DNA of 64,000 nt from positions 22,223,342 to 22,287,341 of the forward strand of contig NC_135549.1 in NCBI RefSeq assembly GCF_964340395.1, written 5' to 3'. Below, piece after piece: positions 50,501-63,365 of this stretch (position 1 is its first letter; every line of letters starts with the position of its first letter). The DNA is from Glandiceps talaboti. Its lineage: Eukaryota > Hemichordata > Enteropneusta > Spengelidae. The notes under the pieces are model-generated. The model worked only from the letters and a program-made list of their open reading frames with translations. It made no database searches and was not told where the DNA came from. The translations under genes were made by a program, and so were the position numbers.

Positions 50501-51148
50501 ATATTACAACTCTATTGGGTTTACAACACAGGTTTGTAGTATTTGAAGTGTTCATATTACAACTCTATTGGGTTTACAACACAGGTTTGTAGTGTTTGAA
50601 GTGTTCATATTACAACTCTGTATTGGGTTTACAACACAGGTTTGTAGTGTTTGAAGTGTTCATATTACAACTCTCTATTGGGTTTACAACACAGGTTTGT
50701 AGTATTTGAAGTGTTCATATTACAACTCTATTGGGTTTACAACACAGGTTTGTAGTGTTTGAAGTGTTCATATTACAACTCTATTGGGTTTACAACACAG
50801 GTTTGTAGTATGTGAAGTGTTCATATTACAACTCTGTGCACAGAATGATTTCCTTACCTGGTCTTCAGCACCTTCAACTTTGGTTGCTGTGTACTGGTCC
50901 TTGTTATATTGTGAAAATGCACTGTAACATAAGACACAACACCATTGTGAGACAATGACATCTAAGAAACGAATGAAACTTTGTTTATGCGCAAAAATTC
51001 AGACTTCTCCCCAAGACCTACATAGTCATGGAGTCTTAAGTTCCACTGTTAAAGTTCTTGAAAACATGATAATTAATCAACATAACACTATTTAATAATG
51101 CAAATTCTATGGCGTTTCTTTTGCTATTTTTTTAAACCTTTTTTTTTA

Positions 51149-51179
<31 letters not shown>

Positions 51180-54100
51180 TTTGGGGGGGGGGGGGGTTGA
51201 GATGGAGAAGACTGGTGTTTATGACAAACATATTCTAGGACAAATATAGGGAAGTGAATATTGTGTAACTATAATTCCAATTAACATGGCACCATACCCA
51301 CATAACAATTGTACCTGGTAAGGCAATACACTAAACTGATATCAAGCAGTACACATGTCCATTGATTTCACACAGCAATTGATATCCTACATACATAATA
51401 AACACATGCTTGATTCTCCAAATCTCTACAAAGAAATCTTATAAAGCCCTTGTATAATGAGGGTTATGTGTAGTTAGTTGTTGTTTGATTACTACTAGGA
51501 ATATCTGAACACTTGATTAGGACTTACCTGGAAGCCCCTTCTTTGAGGAGATTATCATTATTGATTAACACTCTTACATCTGAAAGTAGCAGTGTCAAAA
51601 TGATCATACATTCACATATAAAAAATATGTCCATAAATTCCAATATAATCTGTAAGATATGCCTCGTCACTCCACCCTCATCGGCCTGCTCTGAAAAGGG
51701 TTGACCGATGTGTGAGGGCGCCCTTTCATGGTGTACCTTACAGACCAATTCCAATAATAGTACTGTAATATTGATGTATCAATGTAAAATATCGTCTAAG
51801 ATTTTTCTACGATTACACCTTGACATGATACAGAAACAGAATGGTACTATAAGTTACAATTTGAAAGAATATCACATCTGATGATCATGCAGGGGTTACA
51901 AAAAAATGGGTCTGTTTTGAACACATCATTGGCTGAATACTGAAGTACATATCTTTCACTAAACTAACCACTAGTTGAACTGATCTTGCATTCAAAATAA
52001 ATGTTGGAGAGAAACCCCAATGCCTATGATTCAACATATAGTGAAGACTGCTGTCAAGATTGTTAATCTTCAAAGCACATAGACATAGCAATCAAAGATA
52101 TTAAACTAACCATTGAAAACTTCATTGAATTCTCCTGGTGGGGCATGCTTTATGAAGTCGGCTGCAATTTGGACCTGTAAGTAAGCATAAATCAACAGAC
52201 TGAAGTTGACAGAATATAATAAAACATATGCAAGGCTGCAGCTAAAAAATGGAATTTGTCATTGGTGTGCTGTATGGCAGAAACAGAGAAATGGAGGTTG
52301 CTGGTAAGAAATGGAATTCACCCTTGGTGCTTTGTTCGGCATGAAGGGAAGAACAAGGAAGTGAAAGAAGGAGGATGCCTTTTTATAGGACTGCACAGAT
52401 TTCACTAGGCTGCTTACACGTAAACGTGATGTAGTACCCTTCACACTAGTCAAGTAGGATATATATGTAAGGTTATATGTAACTTATTTTTATGTTTTCT
52501 TTTATTGATTTATGGTAACTCCTAAATATACAGCTCAATACAAGTTCCGTTATTAATCAATCACTGTCACTCCTCTATTTGCTACTATACGTGTTCACAT
52601 TTGACATTTAGCCATGATGGTTGAACAGAGTTTAGTATTTTGTGGACAGAATGAGCATGTACATGTACAAATGTAATATTTGCTCGTACATCTTTTGGCT
52701 AAAATCATTTCTTCCTGTCTTAGTTACAGTTTAAACCCCAATGTTTGAATCCCATGTAACAATTCTCAATATTTGAAATAGAATATTACTGCCTAGGCAC
52801 ATCATAAAATTACGAACACTCAATGTCTTGGTCAACACCATAACTTTTGCTCCATGTACTTCACATACATTACTATAGATGCACGCGAGAGTAAGTCAAC
52901 CTTCTTGTTCTATTTTGACCATCTAGCATGAGGTTAACAGATAACAAGAATTTAATATGGCCATTCTTTTGTTCATAATCAACTTTTCTATAGTGTTGCC
53001 AGACAACTGCTTGTCATACCCAAGTGTTAATCCTACTATCCTAGACTGATGTTGGCATTTTTAGCATGACAAATTTAACTGTCCATCCTTGAACTGTCAA
53101 TATAATGTTAGTATATCCACAGACACTATATCATGGGTATTTCTAAATATAGTACACCAGTCCACTGACATTACAGGAAAGGACATCAAGAAAGCAAGGA
53201 TGTGGGGCAAAGAACAATGAGAATTCCCTATGGAAAATAATTCATTAACTCTTGCATTATACCACTGCATACTCCAACAATGTGATTAATTATTGATGTG
53301 TATTCTTTCACTTCCATCAGGATTTAAACTGTTTTACATACATATTTTGACCATAATGCAATTCTTGTCGCTTTCCTTGTACATTACATTTTGTATACAT
53401 TGGAAATAGTTCCTTCACTCATGTGAGAACAGGGGTAACTCTACCAAAATTCCTAATATCAGGACGTCAAGCTCTAAATATTATATCCCCCACCCCTCAC
53501 CCTGACTCTTCAACCCACCATTACTACAACGTATTCATAGGTATACTGTGACAAATCTACTCATTTGTGGTACTTAGGTTCATAAGTCCAATACAACGAA
53601 ACATTGTTCTTTACAATTTCTTGCAGCAAGTATTTTTGATTGTTCAGCATTTCCTTGTTTGCTTTACATATCAAGGTTGCAATAAATTATGAAAATGGAA
53701 AATCAACTATCAGGCAAGCTAACACAAACCATATACATATATGTGTGTGTTATTAATGGGATGTGGGTGTTACTACACTAACAGTAGAGTGGCATCTCTG
53801 ACTCTAATAGTGAATATTCTCAAGTGCTAGCACATTCTACCTAATAGTCACTTCTAACTTGATCATATTCTAGTGCATATTTTTGAGGACTTCCAGTGTT
53901 TTTCAGTATCTAATTTAAAGAGTGATTACATCTGCATAGTGAAGTCACTGCTATCATCCAATACTGTGTAATCTACTACATGCAACAACAATAGTTTTAA
54001 TTTGTGTCTATCTTAGTCAGATAGATTGTCTTTCATATTTCCCTGGTAATAGTTTGCAGTCCTTTAGATATCACAAGCCTTTGTTTACTGTTCTGATTTT

Positions 54101-57100
54101 TTACTTGTTTTTACAATTAATCTGGTATTGACAGTGACTTTTAAACTAAATACATATCATTACACTACAGCAGTATATGACCACGGATTTATACCTCAGT
54201 TATTGATCCATGATATGACAATGATCAAAATATAAAATATCTAAGTTGCTAATCTTACTAGTTCAGATTACACTACAACCTTGCAACATTACGGGTACAT
54301 CAAAAGGCCTTCTAAACTCAAACTTGCAATTTTGTTTTTGTTCTGTTTCTGTAAATTACTGGAGCCAAGGTTCTTAACAATTATCTAATGGAAATACTTT
54401 ATACTGTAACATTCATATAACATTTATTGTTTGCTGTGAATCCTGTTTTTCCCCACCTTGTAGTTTTTTGTGTACAAACAAATACCCCCTAGCTAGATAG
54501 AAAGAAGATTAATTATCTGAAATAAATACAAATGTACGGATATCAGCCATGGCACATTCTCCTATAAATTTCCGTTACACAAAAATGAGTAAATTTCGTT
54601 TCTTTTCATTGTATATTTTTTTATTTGTTCTACTGTGCTGTTATTCTGTTTAGATTCATGAGGAAGATCCTCTCTGCATGCAGGATTGAAACACTGGTTG
54701 AGCTTTTAACTAACAAAAGTTTAAAAACAAATCTATTAAATCAGCATTTGTCACCTTGTCAAAACTAAAAATAAAGGATTTATTGACACTATTACCACAT
54801 TGTAACATTATGTCTATTTTACATAAATAGCATGGTATTCCTATAAATACAGTATATGTTTCACTTTCATGTACCTCAAATTACAGTAGCAAGCGAAAAG
54901 TATAGAGTGACCCAAACATCTGCACTGTATGGTCTAATCTAGTATACTACATTTTACCACCGCTTGGAAGGACAATTAGATATTATTCCCTGATGTTTTT
55001 CTTCGTTCAGCCAAGGAAAATACAAGTGACCTAAGGGACCTTGTCAGTATGAGTTGCTAGACCACAGATGAGTAGTGACAAACCCTTAGGTTACGAGTAT
55101 TTTCCAGCTGAAAGAAGAGAAATATTGGGAAATAATATAATTATAACTCCTCCAGCAAAAATCAGGAAAAAATAATGACGATTTGGAACATTTTGAGTTA
55201 CATTTTGAGCACTGCAGAACCAGTGATGTAGACACATGTCGTGACATAAAACATCCAGGGTATATCCATATTTTCTGTTAAATGACAACATCTTGGCTTG
55301 TGCATTGTACATGTAATAAAAAATTGTATAGTATCGTACACACACTACAAAGAAAGCTGTCACATGCTCTGAACAGCCATCATGACAGCATTGTCTAATG
55401 GACAAAACATCAAATCCTGCCATTCTATTTAGAGATTAGACAAAACATGAATACACCCAAAGTAGGAAGTACACTGCAGATATTTGTGTGAGTATACGTA
55501 TGTATGTACAGTGACTACATATTGAAGAATCCTACCAAGGACAGACATCAGCTGACTCAGACATTTTTGATAAATCAAATTCATTCTTTTTTCAAACTAG
55601 TAAAACTTCCTCTGATTCCCCATATTGATCACATATTTTGGAAAGCATTTATTCTTAGTCATTCTGTTGACAGTAATGCTGTCCCTCAATTCTTCATTCT
55701 GAAAAGCTACATGTATCTTCACAATACTACCATTGGGATGAAACTTAGAGTTACAGACTTAATTCTTTACAGTCATACAACAAAGATATACATACATGTG
55801 TCTTATGACCCTGTATTGCATGATTTTTTTACCACAGGTGCCTTGCATGAGAGGTTTGTTTCCAATTTCAATGTTGGTATATCACCTAAATGAACAAATA
55901 CAGATTACTGTATTATGATTGATGACATGAGAGGGCTTTTACCTCATTATCACTGTAATAAGTCACCCAGTAATTGTTTGATTTAACAATTTAAATAACT
56001 AAAAATATATTTACACTGAGATCTAATTTTTACATTCCTTGTATTAATACATGAAGCATAGCATGAATGACCCAACTGGAAGTTTGTTTTCAACTGACTG
56101 TTACTTTCAGTATGGATTCAAAGTATTTGAAGCAGCAAGCCGTCTACATTGTACCTTTATATTTGTCTTAATTTAAACATTTCTAGAAAATGCAATGATC
56201 AAAATAATCCTGTACAAATCAACTATGTTCTTCAGCTCTACACAACACTTCCAACCCATATTTTACTAACAGAGGTCTCAGTTCCTAGACACTATCCTTT
56301 GCAACACTTGTTATTGGTCCAAATGCAAGCCCTACTGAGGGAAGCATGTGACTCATAGAAAGTTGTAAGCATTCGGTGATATACATACCATCATCGTCAT
56401 CGGAAACAAACCTCTAATACCACACATCTATGATTTTTACATAACTACAAAGTGAGCTGTTAAAATGTCAAACTCTCCCAAACTATGAAATATTACAATT
56501 TACAGGCTTGACTTCAAAGACTTAACCTAAATGTGCCCTTTTTCATCAGTTCACAAGCTTGTTTACCTATTCTGAAATTGGTATAATCCATACAAGGCTG
56601 GCAGGTGCAAACTTACAAAAGTTATAATCACTCAGTGACACAAGTTTCAAATGGCTTGTAAGTTGTAGTTGTACTTGATAAGGAATTCTTTCAGCACATT
56701 CTCACAAGCCAGAGTTAGTGGGAGGCTTGTAAAGAACGTTGCCGTAAAACAGGTCGTGGTTTGCGAAGATCTTTCAGCACTACCCCAACCAATTGGAATA
56801 TCAAAATTTACTTGAATACAATAAGTGGCACTGTACTCATTGGTTGATTTAAAAGGTGTCACTGTCATTAACACATGGCAAACATGTTATGAATCACATG
56901 ATTCCTTCAGTAATGTATAAATCTGAATGTGAATTATCAGCAGACTAATGGCTTTGGCTGCTGCTTAATATGAACTCAATCAGTTGATATTCAAAATTCC
57001 TAAGGGAAGTGGTTACACAGTACATGTACTGTACTGAACCGGTCACCTGAGATCGAACACTCAGGACTTTTTTGGGGGGTTTTACCACTGTACTCATTGT

Positions 57101-58007
57101 TTGTTATATTACTACATCTCAGAATAAATCAGTGTAAATTTGTATCTGATGAACAAAATTTAACCCGGATATTAACAACAAAACAGTACTAACACAAAAC
57201 ATGTGCATGATCAAGTACCTGTTTATGCCAACGGTTAACTTTCTTGTTAGATTACATGCATGTCATTACAAAGGTAGTGACATAATCAATGTCGAATTTG
57301 TAGGGTTTCCATCCAAAATTTTGTTCATAATATCTTATCAATGAACAATATTGGATTTCAATGCACAACAAAACTTTGGTACTGTTGTGGTGAACAGTTA
57401 GACAGGTAATAATAAATCAAGTTTTCAAATCAAGAAAACTATTTTGTTTATCTTTCTACAGCTTTCAGTGTGAATCCAAATTAATCAACGAAATAAAAAT
57501 AATTCAAACCAGAAATGTGTCACGAAAAATATCCATATAAGGAGATATGCAATAATATATACGTAGGTGACCATACAACACGCCCATTCACAACACTCCA
57601 AATGTAAATGAACGCCCTCGACTCGACAGACAAAATGTCCACCGACATTTCAAATTAATTAAACTTCTCATATCAATGTGTATTAATGACGTGGAATAAC
57701 TGTACAGAACTGTTTGAAACCCAATGTTTGGTTACAACGGAAAAGTTTCGCTTTAGGCGTTGTGCGAAACTTAAATAACCAGGCCAGTAAAAAAAACTTC
57801 CTGACAAATATCATCGTTGGGCAGTGTACATCCAACACTGACTGAACAGGAAGTGTAATCGCATAACCGTGGATATTTAAAACCAGCTATATCATTTCTA
57901 TCGCATGATTTTGATGGGTTCACAGTAACCATTTGATTCGATAAATTAGAAAATAGTTCAAGAATGTAGTGGAATTGTACCTTTTCGCTATCAGAAATCT
58001 CCTCCAT
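44570..58007 (-). CDS. CAPZA: F-actin capping protein subunit alpha (CapZ alpha)
   Basis: This is a complete eight-exon gene of 289 residues (vertebrate CAPZA1/2 are 286). With the beta subunit, the product caps the barbed ends of actin filaments. Exons: 57981-58007 (MEEISDSEK), 52111-52174 ([20 protein letters not shown]), 51528-51579 ([14 protein letters not shown]), 50858-50921 ([20 protein letters not shown]), 48427-48639 ([18 protein letters not shown]), 46737-46816 ([18 protein letters not shown]), 45140-45296 ([17 protein letters not shown]) and 44570-44782 ([20 protein letters not shown] to the TGA). Every junction is GT-AG and phase-consistent. The C-terminal tail ends [20 protein letters not shown], the family's actin-binding tentacle, with a few extra residues. 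One gene probably stands for both vertebrate isoforms (inference). Confidence 0.98.
44842..44869. repeat. (TTG)n microsatellite in CAPZA intron 7
   Basis: About nine TTG units, (CAA)n in the mRNA sense, lie about 60 bases before the acceptor of the last exon. Confidence 0.95.
46980..47235. repeat. Compound microsatellite with an internal duplication
   Basis: (GGGA)n, (GA)n and (CA)n lead into two copies of a unit with CACAGAATGACA, GACAGACAGGAA, GGATAGAGGT, a T run and CCATG. Lies in CAPZA intron 5. Confidence 0.95.
48925..50836. repeat. 55-bp minisatellite, about 34 units
   Basis: The unit is GGGTTTACAACACAGGTTTG, then TAGTGTTTGAAGTGTTCATA, then TTACAACTCTGTATT. Variants include TATCAAG or TATTAGG in place of TATTGGG, and 53-bp units missing GT. 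The array takes up nearly all of CAPZA intron 4 (48640-50857) and stops 21 bases from the exon 4 donor. Variant units are interspersed rather than sorted, pointing to conversion or unequal exchange. There are no unique spacers, so it is not CRISPR-like. Confidence 0.98.
51649..51746. mobile_element. Short palindromic MITE, family A copy 4
   Basis: It begins TCTGTAAGATATGCCTCGTC and ends GTGTACCTTACAGACC. Its reverse complement aligns with copy 1 along its length (GGGCGCCCTCACACATCGGT against GGGCACCCTCACACACTGGT). It lies in CAPZA intron 2. Confidence 0.75.
52758..52933 (+). repeat. Dispersed ~170-bp repeat, copy 1
   Basis: The segment from ACAATTCTCAATATTTGAAA to TTGACCATCTAGCATGAGG recurs in inverted form at 63366-63524. 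Shared words include GAATATTACTGCCTAGGCAC. No terminal repeat or ORF is evident. Confidence 0.75.
56696..56770. mobile_element. Short palindromic MITE, family B copy 2
   Basis: CATTCTCACAAGCCAGAG at the left and AAACAGGTCGTGGTTTGCGA at the right match the family B ends. The middle is shortened and diverged. Confidence 0.55.
57045..57100 (-). repeat. Possible tRNA-derived SINE head
   Basis: On the minus strand, GAGTACAGTGGTAAAAC resembles an A box. About 35 bases on, GAGTGTTCGATCTCAG resembles a B box in a T-arm-like hairpin. No full cloverleaf is seen, so it is not called as a tRNA gene. Confidence 0.35.
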
Positions 58008-58454
58008 GGTGCTGTCTGTGCGTCCGCCCTTCACGCCTTGATCTTCGTGGAATTGTGGGTAATCTCTGACAAATGCTTTAAAATATATTTAGATTGCAAG
58101 TTTCAATTATTTCAGAAATATTGATTTTGATACAATGTTGGAACTGTAAGTGACCCAAAAGTAATCTTTAATATTCCTTTTAAAAACTTCAAATGGAAAA
58201 AAAATACATTACAATAGTCCAAAGAAAGCGGCCATACAAGAATTTCGAACTTAGTTGGCTAGTCAACAGGAAGTGAAACATATGATCAGTATTTCACACT
58301 CAGAATTACTCGGATACAACACACATCGCACGGCGGTGCATACTATTATCTGCAGCACAGATTCCTGTTTCCGTTGTCATACAAATGACTCAAGTCTTCA
58401 AGCAGATAACGGCGACTGTGATAACTACAGTCCCACAAGTTAGATAGCTCAGCC
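58008..58454. promoter_or_regulatory. Divergent CAPZA/PEX26 promoter region
   Basis: Only 447 bases separate the two start codons, and the genes point away from each other. An ETS-type ACAGGAAGTG is at 58266-58275, and the PEX26 side has some CpG. No TATA box is clear. Sharing of elements is inferred from spacing. Confidence 0.55.
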
Positions 58455-59071
58455 ATGTCTAATGAACTCGAAGTTGAGTGCTTTCAGGAGTTCCGAGGGG
58501 TGGTGGAAAAGGGCAATACTCAGCTCATGTTCAGACACTTTTCGCAGGTGCTGCAACACTGTACTGATGTGATAACGAAAGCTAAACAATATCAGAAACT
58601 TGCTGAACGTGACAGAGGAGGGTCAGAGAATTTATTGTAAGAGTTAAGACTATGTTCTTCACCTTTTAGTGGATTGAAAGCGAAGTGGTAATAGTGTAGA
58701 GGAGGAGAATTTGAGGAGGGCGTCGGGGGGGGGGGGGCATAGTTATCATAATTTGTTCTTCTTCTTTAATACGGCTAAGTCAAGTGATTTTAGTTTTACC
58801 CGTAATAGTTATTTATGTCAATTTATTTCAACTCTTTCAGCCATGGTCGTGGCTATCTGAGTCGACATACTGACTTGACTACATTTTCAAGCCAAGACTT
58901 CAGGCTAAACAAACCCCTGCAGGATGATAATTAAATTATTGATAAAAAAGTAAATTATTATAAAGTAATGCAGTTATGAACATACTTAAAGAGAAGCCGC
59001 TCTACAGTGTAAAAGCCAAAACAAAAATTGCAAGGAATAGGAACTCTAACGAATTGTCAAATGAGAGAATG

Positions 59072-59105
<34 letters not shown>

Positions 59106-62087
59106 TGATAAACAACATGAACCAGATGCTGAAAGTCTAACAGTAGCTCATATTCTTGGCAGCTTTATCACAGTAGTATATTTGGGAAGTCAGAAAGTGT
59201 ACTCTCCATCTGTGTTCTCTGTTACTTAACCTGTTCTGTTTAAAGAAGAGGATGATCTCATCAAAATCAATTAATTAATCCCATGATAGATCCTAATCTA
59301 AAGATTGCCGAGATCATCCTTGTCAGCATTGTCATAATAAACCACAGCCTCTTTTATGCTAAGAACCACCAAGTGTCTGTTAAACATGACTAAATTTAAT
59401 TATGCAAAATTGCAAACTTCATAGCCAATTACTGGGGTGAAAGTTTCATAGCCATTAAAATAATCATACACATATACGCCCCTATTACTTTATTATGTCC
59501 TATCTTAAATCATCTATCATTTCTAACTAATCTCTTTGAAGTTATCACTATTATCATTGATTATATCTTTTCAAATTTGCTAAAATCTGTGCCAAAAAAA
59601 TATTGTACTTTAGATTTTATCTTTTATCTGTCAAGTCTTTGAATATGAAAAAGATAGCCACTAGTTGTTTACAAAATTATTTGGTAAATTATCCCATTTG
59701 AAAAGTGAATATGCCATGACATTCCAACAATGCAGGATTCAGCTATGTGGCCAACTTTTCTATAACTATTGGGTTTTCAAAGTTTAGGTAACTGTTCAGT
59801 ACTATGGAACCTGAGGCGCAAGTGCAAGCATGCCAGGCTTCCCTTGGTATTTGCAGGGTTCTATACAGCCATACTTTCATGAACATATTGCCAGTGAATG
59901 TGCAGCAAGAAAACACTGCAAGCACAAGTACAAATACCCCTGAGTACACACACTTGAACTCGCATGGAATGGGGGTTCTGTTACTATTAAATATGTTTAT
60001 CCAAAACAACACAGTTTGGTAAAAATGGCACTGTGCAATTTGGATATTATGTACATGCAAGTATGCAATAATGTTTTCCAGTATTGCACCACAGTGCAAA
60101 TACCACTTGTATGTGTGCACAATGGTGCATGTGTAATAAACAACAGATTGGAAAGCAATTGTGCTGGTACCTTCAATATCCATTTCCCATCATTTTCTTT
60201 TGCTTCCTGAGTATTTTATTTCTGAAATAGATGGGATCAAATCTGATCATCTTGTTAGACCAGAAATGTGTTGTAAAGAAAAGTTGTATATGATAATGGT
60301 TTTTTCTCCTTTGGTAGGCCATATTTGTCAGACTTGGTGGAATCTCTCTGTATCCTGATTGTGCAGGCCTATGGTGAAACTAGTCAGCACCAACAAGTAC
60401 TACCTTTTCTGAAAGAATGTTATCATGGTATTAGACATCTGCCTGCAAAACTAATACAAATATGGTAAGGTTGTACAAAGGTTAATTGTAGATAAAGGCT
60501 AGTGTGAGTAATGTAAAACGAGACAGAATAGTGGTATATCTATGATTGTAATAGTAACATTGGTATGGTTCACAGACAACATTGAATACAGTTTGTATAT
60601 TTGTGTTACTTTTACATACTAGTACACTCTGATAGACTGGCATTTTATTTCTTGGTACAATTTCTGTATGCCACAAGAGAATTTGTATTCACTACATGCT
60701 CTCGTACCATCTAACAACCATCACTGTGATCTTAAGACAAATGAATTCAAAGCACACACACATAGTAAATTAGTTATATTCAGTAAATACACTGTAAAAA
60801 TATGTCGTCAGGGCATCCTTCTCATCTCTCCTGAGAAGAGCACCCAAAATGGCTGATCTTTCAGTTAAATCTAACAGAGAGAGTATCATGAAACACGGTA
60901 TACCTTATTCCTGGAGAATTTCTACCGAACTGTCCTTAGTCTAGTTTCCTATACGTGTTATGATTACACGATCATCTGCAGAGAGGATAGTGATCGCACA
61001 GAATGTCGACAAGTATAGGAACTAGACTAAACCAACCTAGACTGGAGCCATAGAAGTGAATGACTTTTTCCTTGATTGTACAGACATCTTTTGTTGACAT
61101 GTATTTTTTAAAAGTGATCAACATTTTTTGAAGCTCACCATGACTCTTTGCAATTGACCTACAGAGAGTTAGGGTTTGAAAACACAATACTGTGCTTGCC
61201 TATTCATATGGTTGCTGTCCATTTACTGACATTACTAACCATGCATCGAGGATGTTGAGAATGATTTATCAAGCCCCCCACAATAACAAATCTTTCAGTC
61301 AAGCACAAAAGTATAAAACTTTACCTTTTATATGACAGCTTGCACGAGGGAACATTCATATCCAGTGCCTGTTTCCATAGGAAAGAAATGTCTTTCCACA
61401 TCGAAGTTGTTGAATTCTTGTCAACTTTTAGGACTCCATTATATCTTAGTGCCTCCAATTATGTTTCATGATTTAAATTTTGCTAAAAGTATCCATCTTT
61501 TTACGTCCAAAGATGAGGAAACAATATTTCTCCCGAAAATTACCTTTTTTTTTTTGAGGTAAAGAGAAAAACGATCCCTTATTATGCCAACAATTGGCAG
61601 TAGATGAACAAGACTAGAGACTCTAGTCAAAAGCTCTAGGAATGGTAATGCTTTCATATTTTGCTGTATTTCGCTGGAGTCTAAAAAAGTTCTTTACAAA
61701 TTTATTGCATTTTAATGTGAGCACAGTACTTTTCATTTTACTTTTCTTAAATGTCCTTTAAACTCTTCTTTCATAACAGTATTCTTCTCTATGGGAAGTT
61801 TGAAGATTTTGAGACAGCAGAACCAGTATTTCGGGAATGGAAGAAATTTCCACCCAACCAACGTTTGCCGGCATATCCTGGAATATTAGAAGTGTACATT
61901 CTCAACATCCTACTCCCACAGATGAAATGTAGTGAAGCCATACGTCTCGCAGACAGCGACACGGTCGTCAACATCGACAGGAAAATTGCAATCATCAAAT
62001 TTGTTAAGAAATTTGAAAATGCTGTGGCCCAGGAGAAAACTACGGAGCAGGATGGAGCTGGGAAAGATCAACAAAATGAGGGAAAAG
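58455..62087 (+). CDS. PEX26: PEX26-like peroxisome biogenesis protein (5' part)
   Basis: Exons 58455-58636, 60318-60464 and 61780-62087 join in phase to give 212 residues plus one spare base. PEX26 is a tail-anchored peroxisomal membrane protein that recruits the PEX1/PEX6 ATPases for receptor recycling. The match is to the cytosolic helical region: SLCILIVQAYGETSQHQQVL, then LPAKLIQICILLYGKFED across the exon 2-3 junction, and ILNILLPQMKCSEAIRLAD. These parallel the vertebrate segment of similar layout (LCILLYSKM...VQRVLLPLGCLSEAEEL). The start MSNELEVECFQEF has no upstream competitor in frame close by. The final exon ends in a Lys/Glu/Gln-rich hydrophilic stretch at GGAAAAG|GTAACA. The C-terminal membrane anchor expected of the family was not found before 64000, so the gene probably continues. 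Similarity is moderate and judged from memory. Confidence 0.8.
59072..59100. repeat. Poly-T run
   Basis: 29 consecutive T. It could be the tail of a retroposed element inserted in the minus orientation, but no body is recognised. Confidence 0.95.
59325..59368. mobile_element. MITE family B, half copy
   Basis: CATAATAAACCACAGCCTCT followed by TTTATGC matches the complement of the right end of 62356-62475. The other half is absent. Confidence 0.45.
60936..61030. mobile_element. Small fold-back element
   Basis: TTAGTCTAGTTTCCTATACG at the left pairs with AAGTATAGGAACTAGACTAA at the right. Inner pairing around GATCATC/GTGATCGCAC is weak. Lies in PEX26 intron 2. Confidence 0.7.
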
Positions 62088-62355
62088 GTAACAAAATACT
62101 TGATTCAACTGAAGTAAAAATTACAATTTTTATAATGACAAAATATTTTCTCTGTAAGTATTGATAGTGGAAGAAGACAAGTAAGGAATAAAACTATTTT
62201 AGTTTATTTGTCTGTCAGATTATCATTATAACATTCTAGTATTAACATGAAATGAAATCAAATAAGAAAGCAATTCTTTATTCCATGTTGTTTTAAGGTG
62301 ATAAGTAGGTAAAATCTACCTGTGTTCCCCAGGTACTTCATAGGGCTCAAATTTA

Positions 62356-62475
62356 CATTCTCGCAAACCAGAGCTGTTATTTCTTCTGCAACGCTGCAAA
62401 ATAACAAGTGCCTAACCGGTGCCCATTGGCATTTTAGATGGTGCTGTAAAAGAGGCTGTGGTTTATGACGATGCA
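62356..62475. mobile_element. Palindromic MITE, family B copy 3 (longest)
   Basis: It begins TCGCAAACCAGAGCTGTTAT and ends AAGAGGCTGTGGTTTATGAC. The longer middle contains GGTGCCCATTGGCATTTTAG. This looks closest to a full-length member. Confidence 0.75.
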
Positions 62476-62582
62476 AATTTAACTTCTATGCTTTGTAATC
62501 AGATTTTAGCCAAGTGATTTGTTTCAGCTACAGTTTTCTAATAATTTCCTTTGGTCTAAAAGACTACCACATCATATATTTG

Positions 62583-62940
62583 ATAGTCTAGTTATAATGT
62601 TTAGGAGTCCATGTCTTGGACTACTGCTAATTTGGTAGTCTAGATACAATGTTTAGTAGTCTATGTGTCCTGGACAACTGCTAATTTGGTTGTCTAGATA
62701 CAATGTTTAGTAGTCTATATACCCTTTACTACTGCTAATTTGATAGTTTAGATACAATGTTTGGTAGTCTATGTACCTTGGACTACTGCTAATTTGGTAG
62801 TCTAGATACAGTGTTTAATAGTCTATGTGCCATGGACTATTGCTAATTTGGTAGTCACAGTAACATACAATGTTTAATAGTCTATATACCCTTTACTACT
62901 GCTAATTTGGGAGTCTCGATACAATGTTTAGAAGTCCTGC
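62583..62940. repeat. ~61-bp degenerate tandem array, about six units
   Basis: The unit is TAGTCTAGATACAATGTTTA, then GTAGTCTATGT, a variable step, then GACTACTGCTAATTTGG. Copies alternate between a TGGACTACTG and a CTTTACTACTG form. Confidence 0.85.
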
Positions 62941-63365
62941 TAATTTGGAGCTTGGTTTTACCTATCGAAATCCTTGCCAAATTGATGATACACGGTATGG
63001 GAATATATGCAAGCGTTACCAGATTCCTTTTGTACTTGGGTTCTCAGATCTTAGCAAAAGCACTCAGTAACTGTAGGTGTGATAAAATCATATTCTAAGA
63101 CAGACTGACTACAAAAATGCCTAATTTCCTATACTTGTGTGTTCTCATTGGGATATCAATAGCAAGCAAACAATGCGTAAATCTGGTATATCGCGCCTTT
63201 CTAAATGTGGTGATATACTAGTAAGTTTGATGTAGTTCACTCCAAGATTATGCTCCACTTTATTCAACCATACTTCCAAGTTTCCAGTGTACTTCATACA
63301 AGTCTGTGTTGTTTTGTACATATGATATGTGTGTCATTAATTCTAAGTATTTGCAATAGCATTTT

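Larger units (their letters stand above)
52175..57980 (-). other. CAPZA intron 1
   Basis: The 5.8-kb intron contains the dispersed repeat at 52758, a family B MITE at 56696 and a SINE-like segment near 57045. ETS-like ACAGGAAGTG is also present near 57847. The stretches 52940-56690 and 57110-57840 show nothing I can support. Confidence 0.75.
58637..60317 (+). other. PEX26 intron 1
   Basis: The 1.7-kb intron has a G run near 58728, a 29-base T run at 59072-59100 and a half copy of MITE family B at 59325. Two adjacent short ORFs at 59804-60210 and the reverse one at 59743-60183 have no family resemblance and look like chance. Confidence 0.75.

Noticed and set aside
48925-50836. Possible CRISPR-like array of 55-bp repeats
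   Set aside because: Units are directly adjacent with no unique spacers, in an animal intron. It is a minisatellite.
59743-60183. 146-codon minus-strand ORF in PEX26 intron 1
   Set aside because: Composition looks random (many Cys/Tyr/His), no known domain, and it sits in an intron on the opposite strand.
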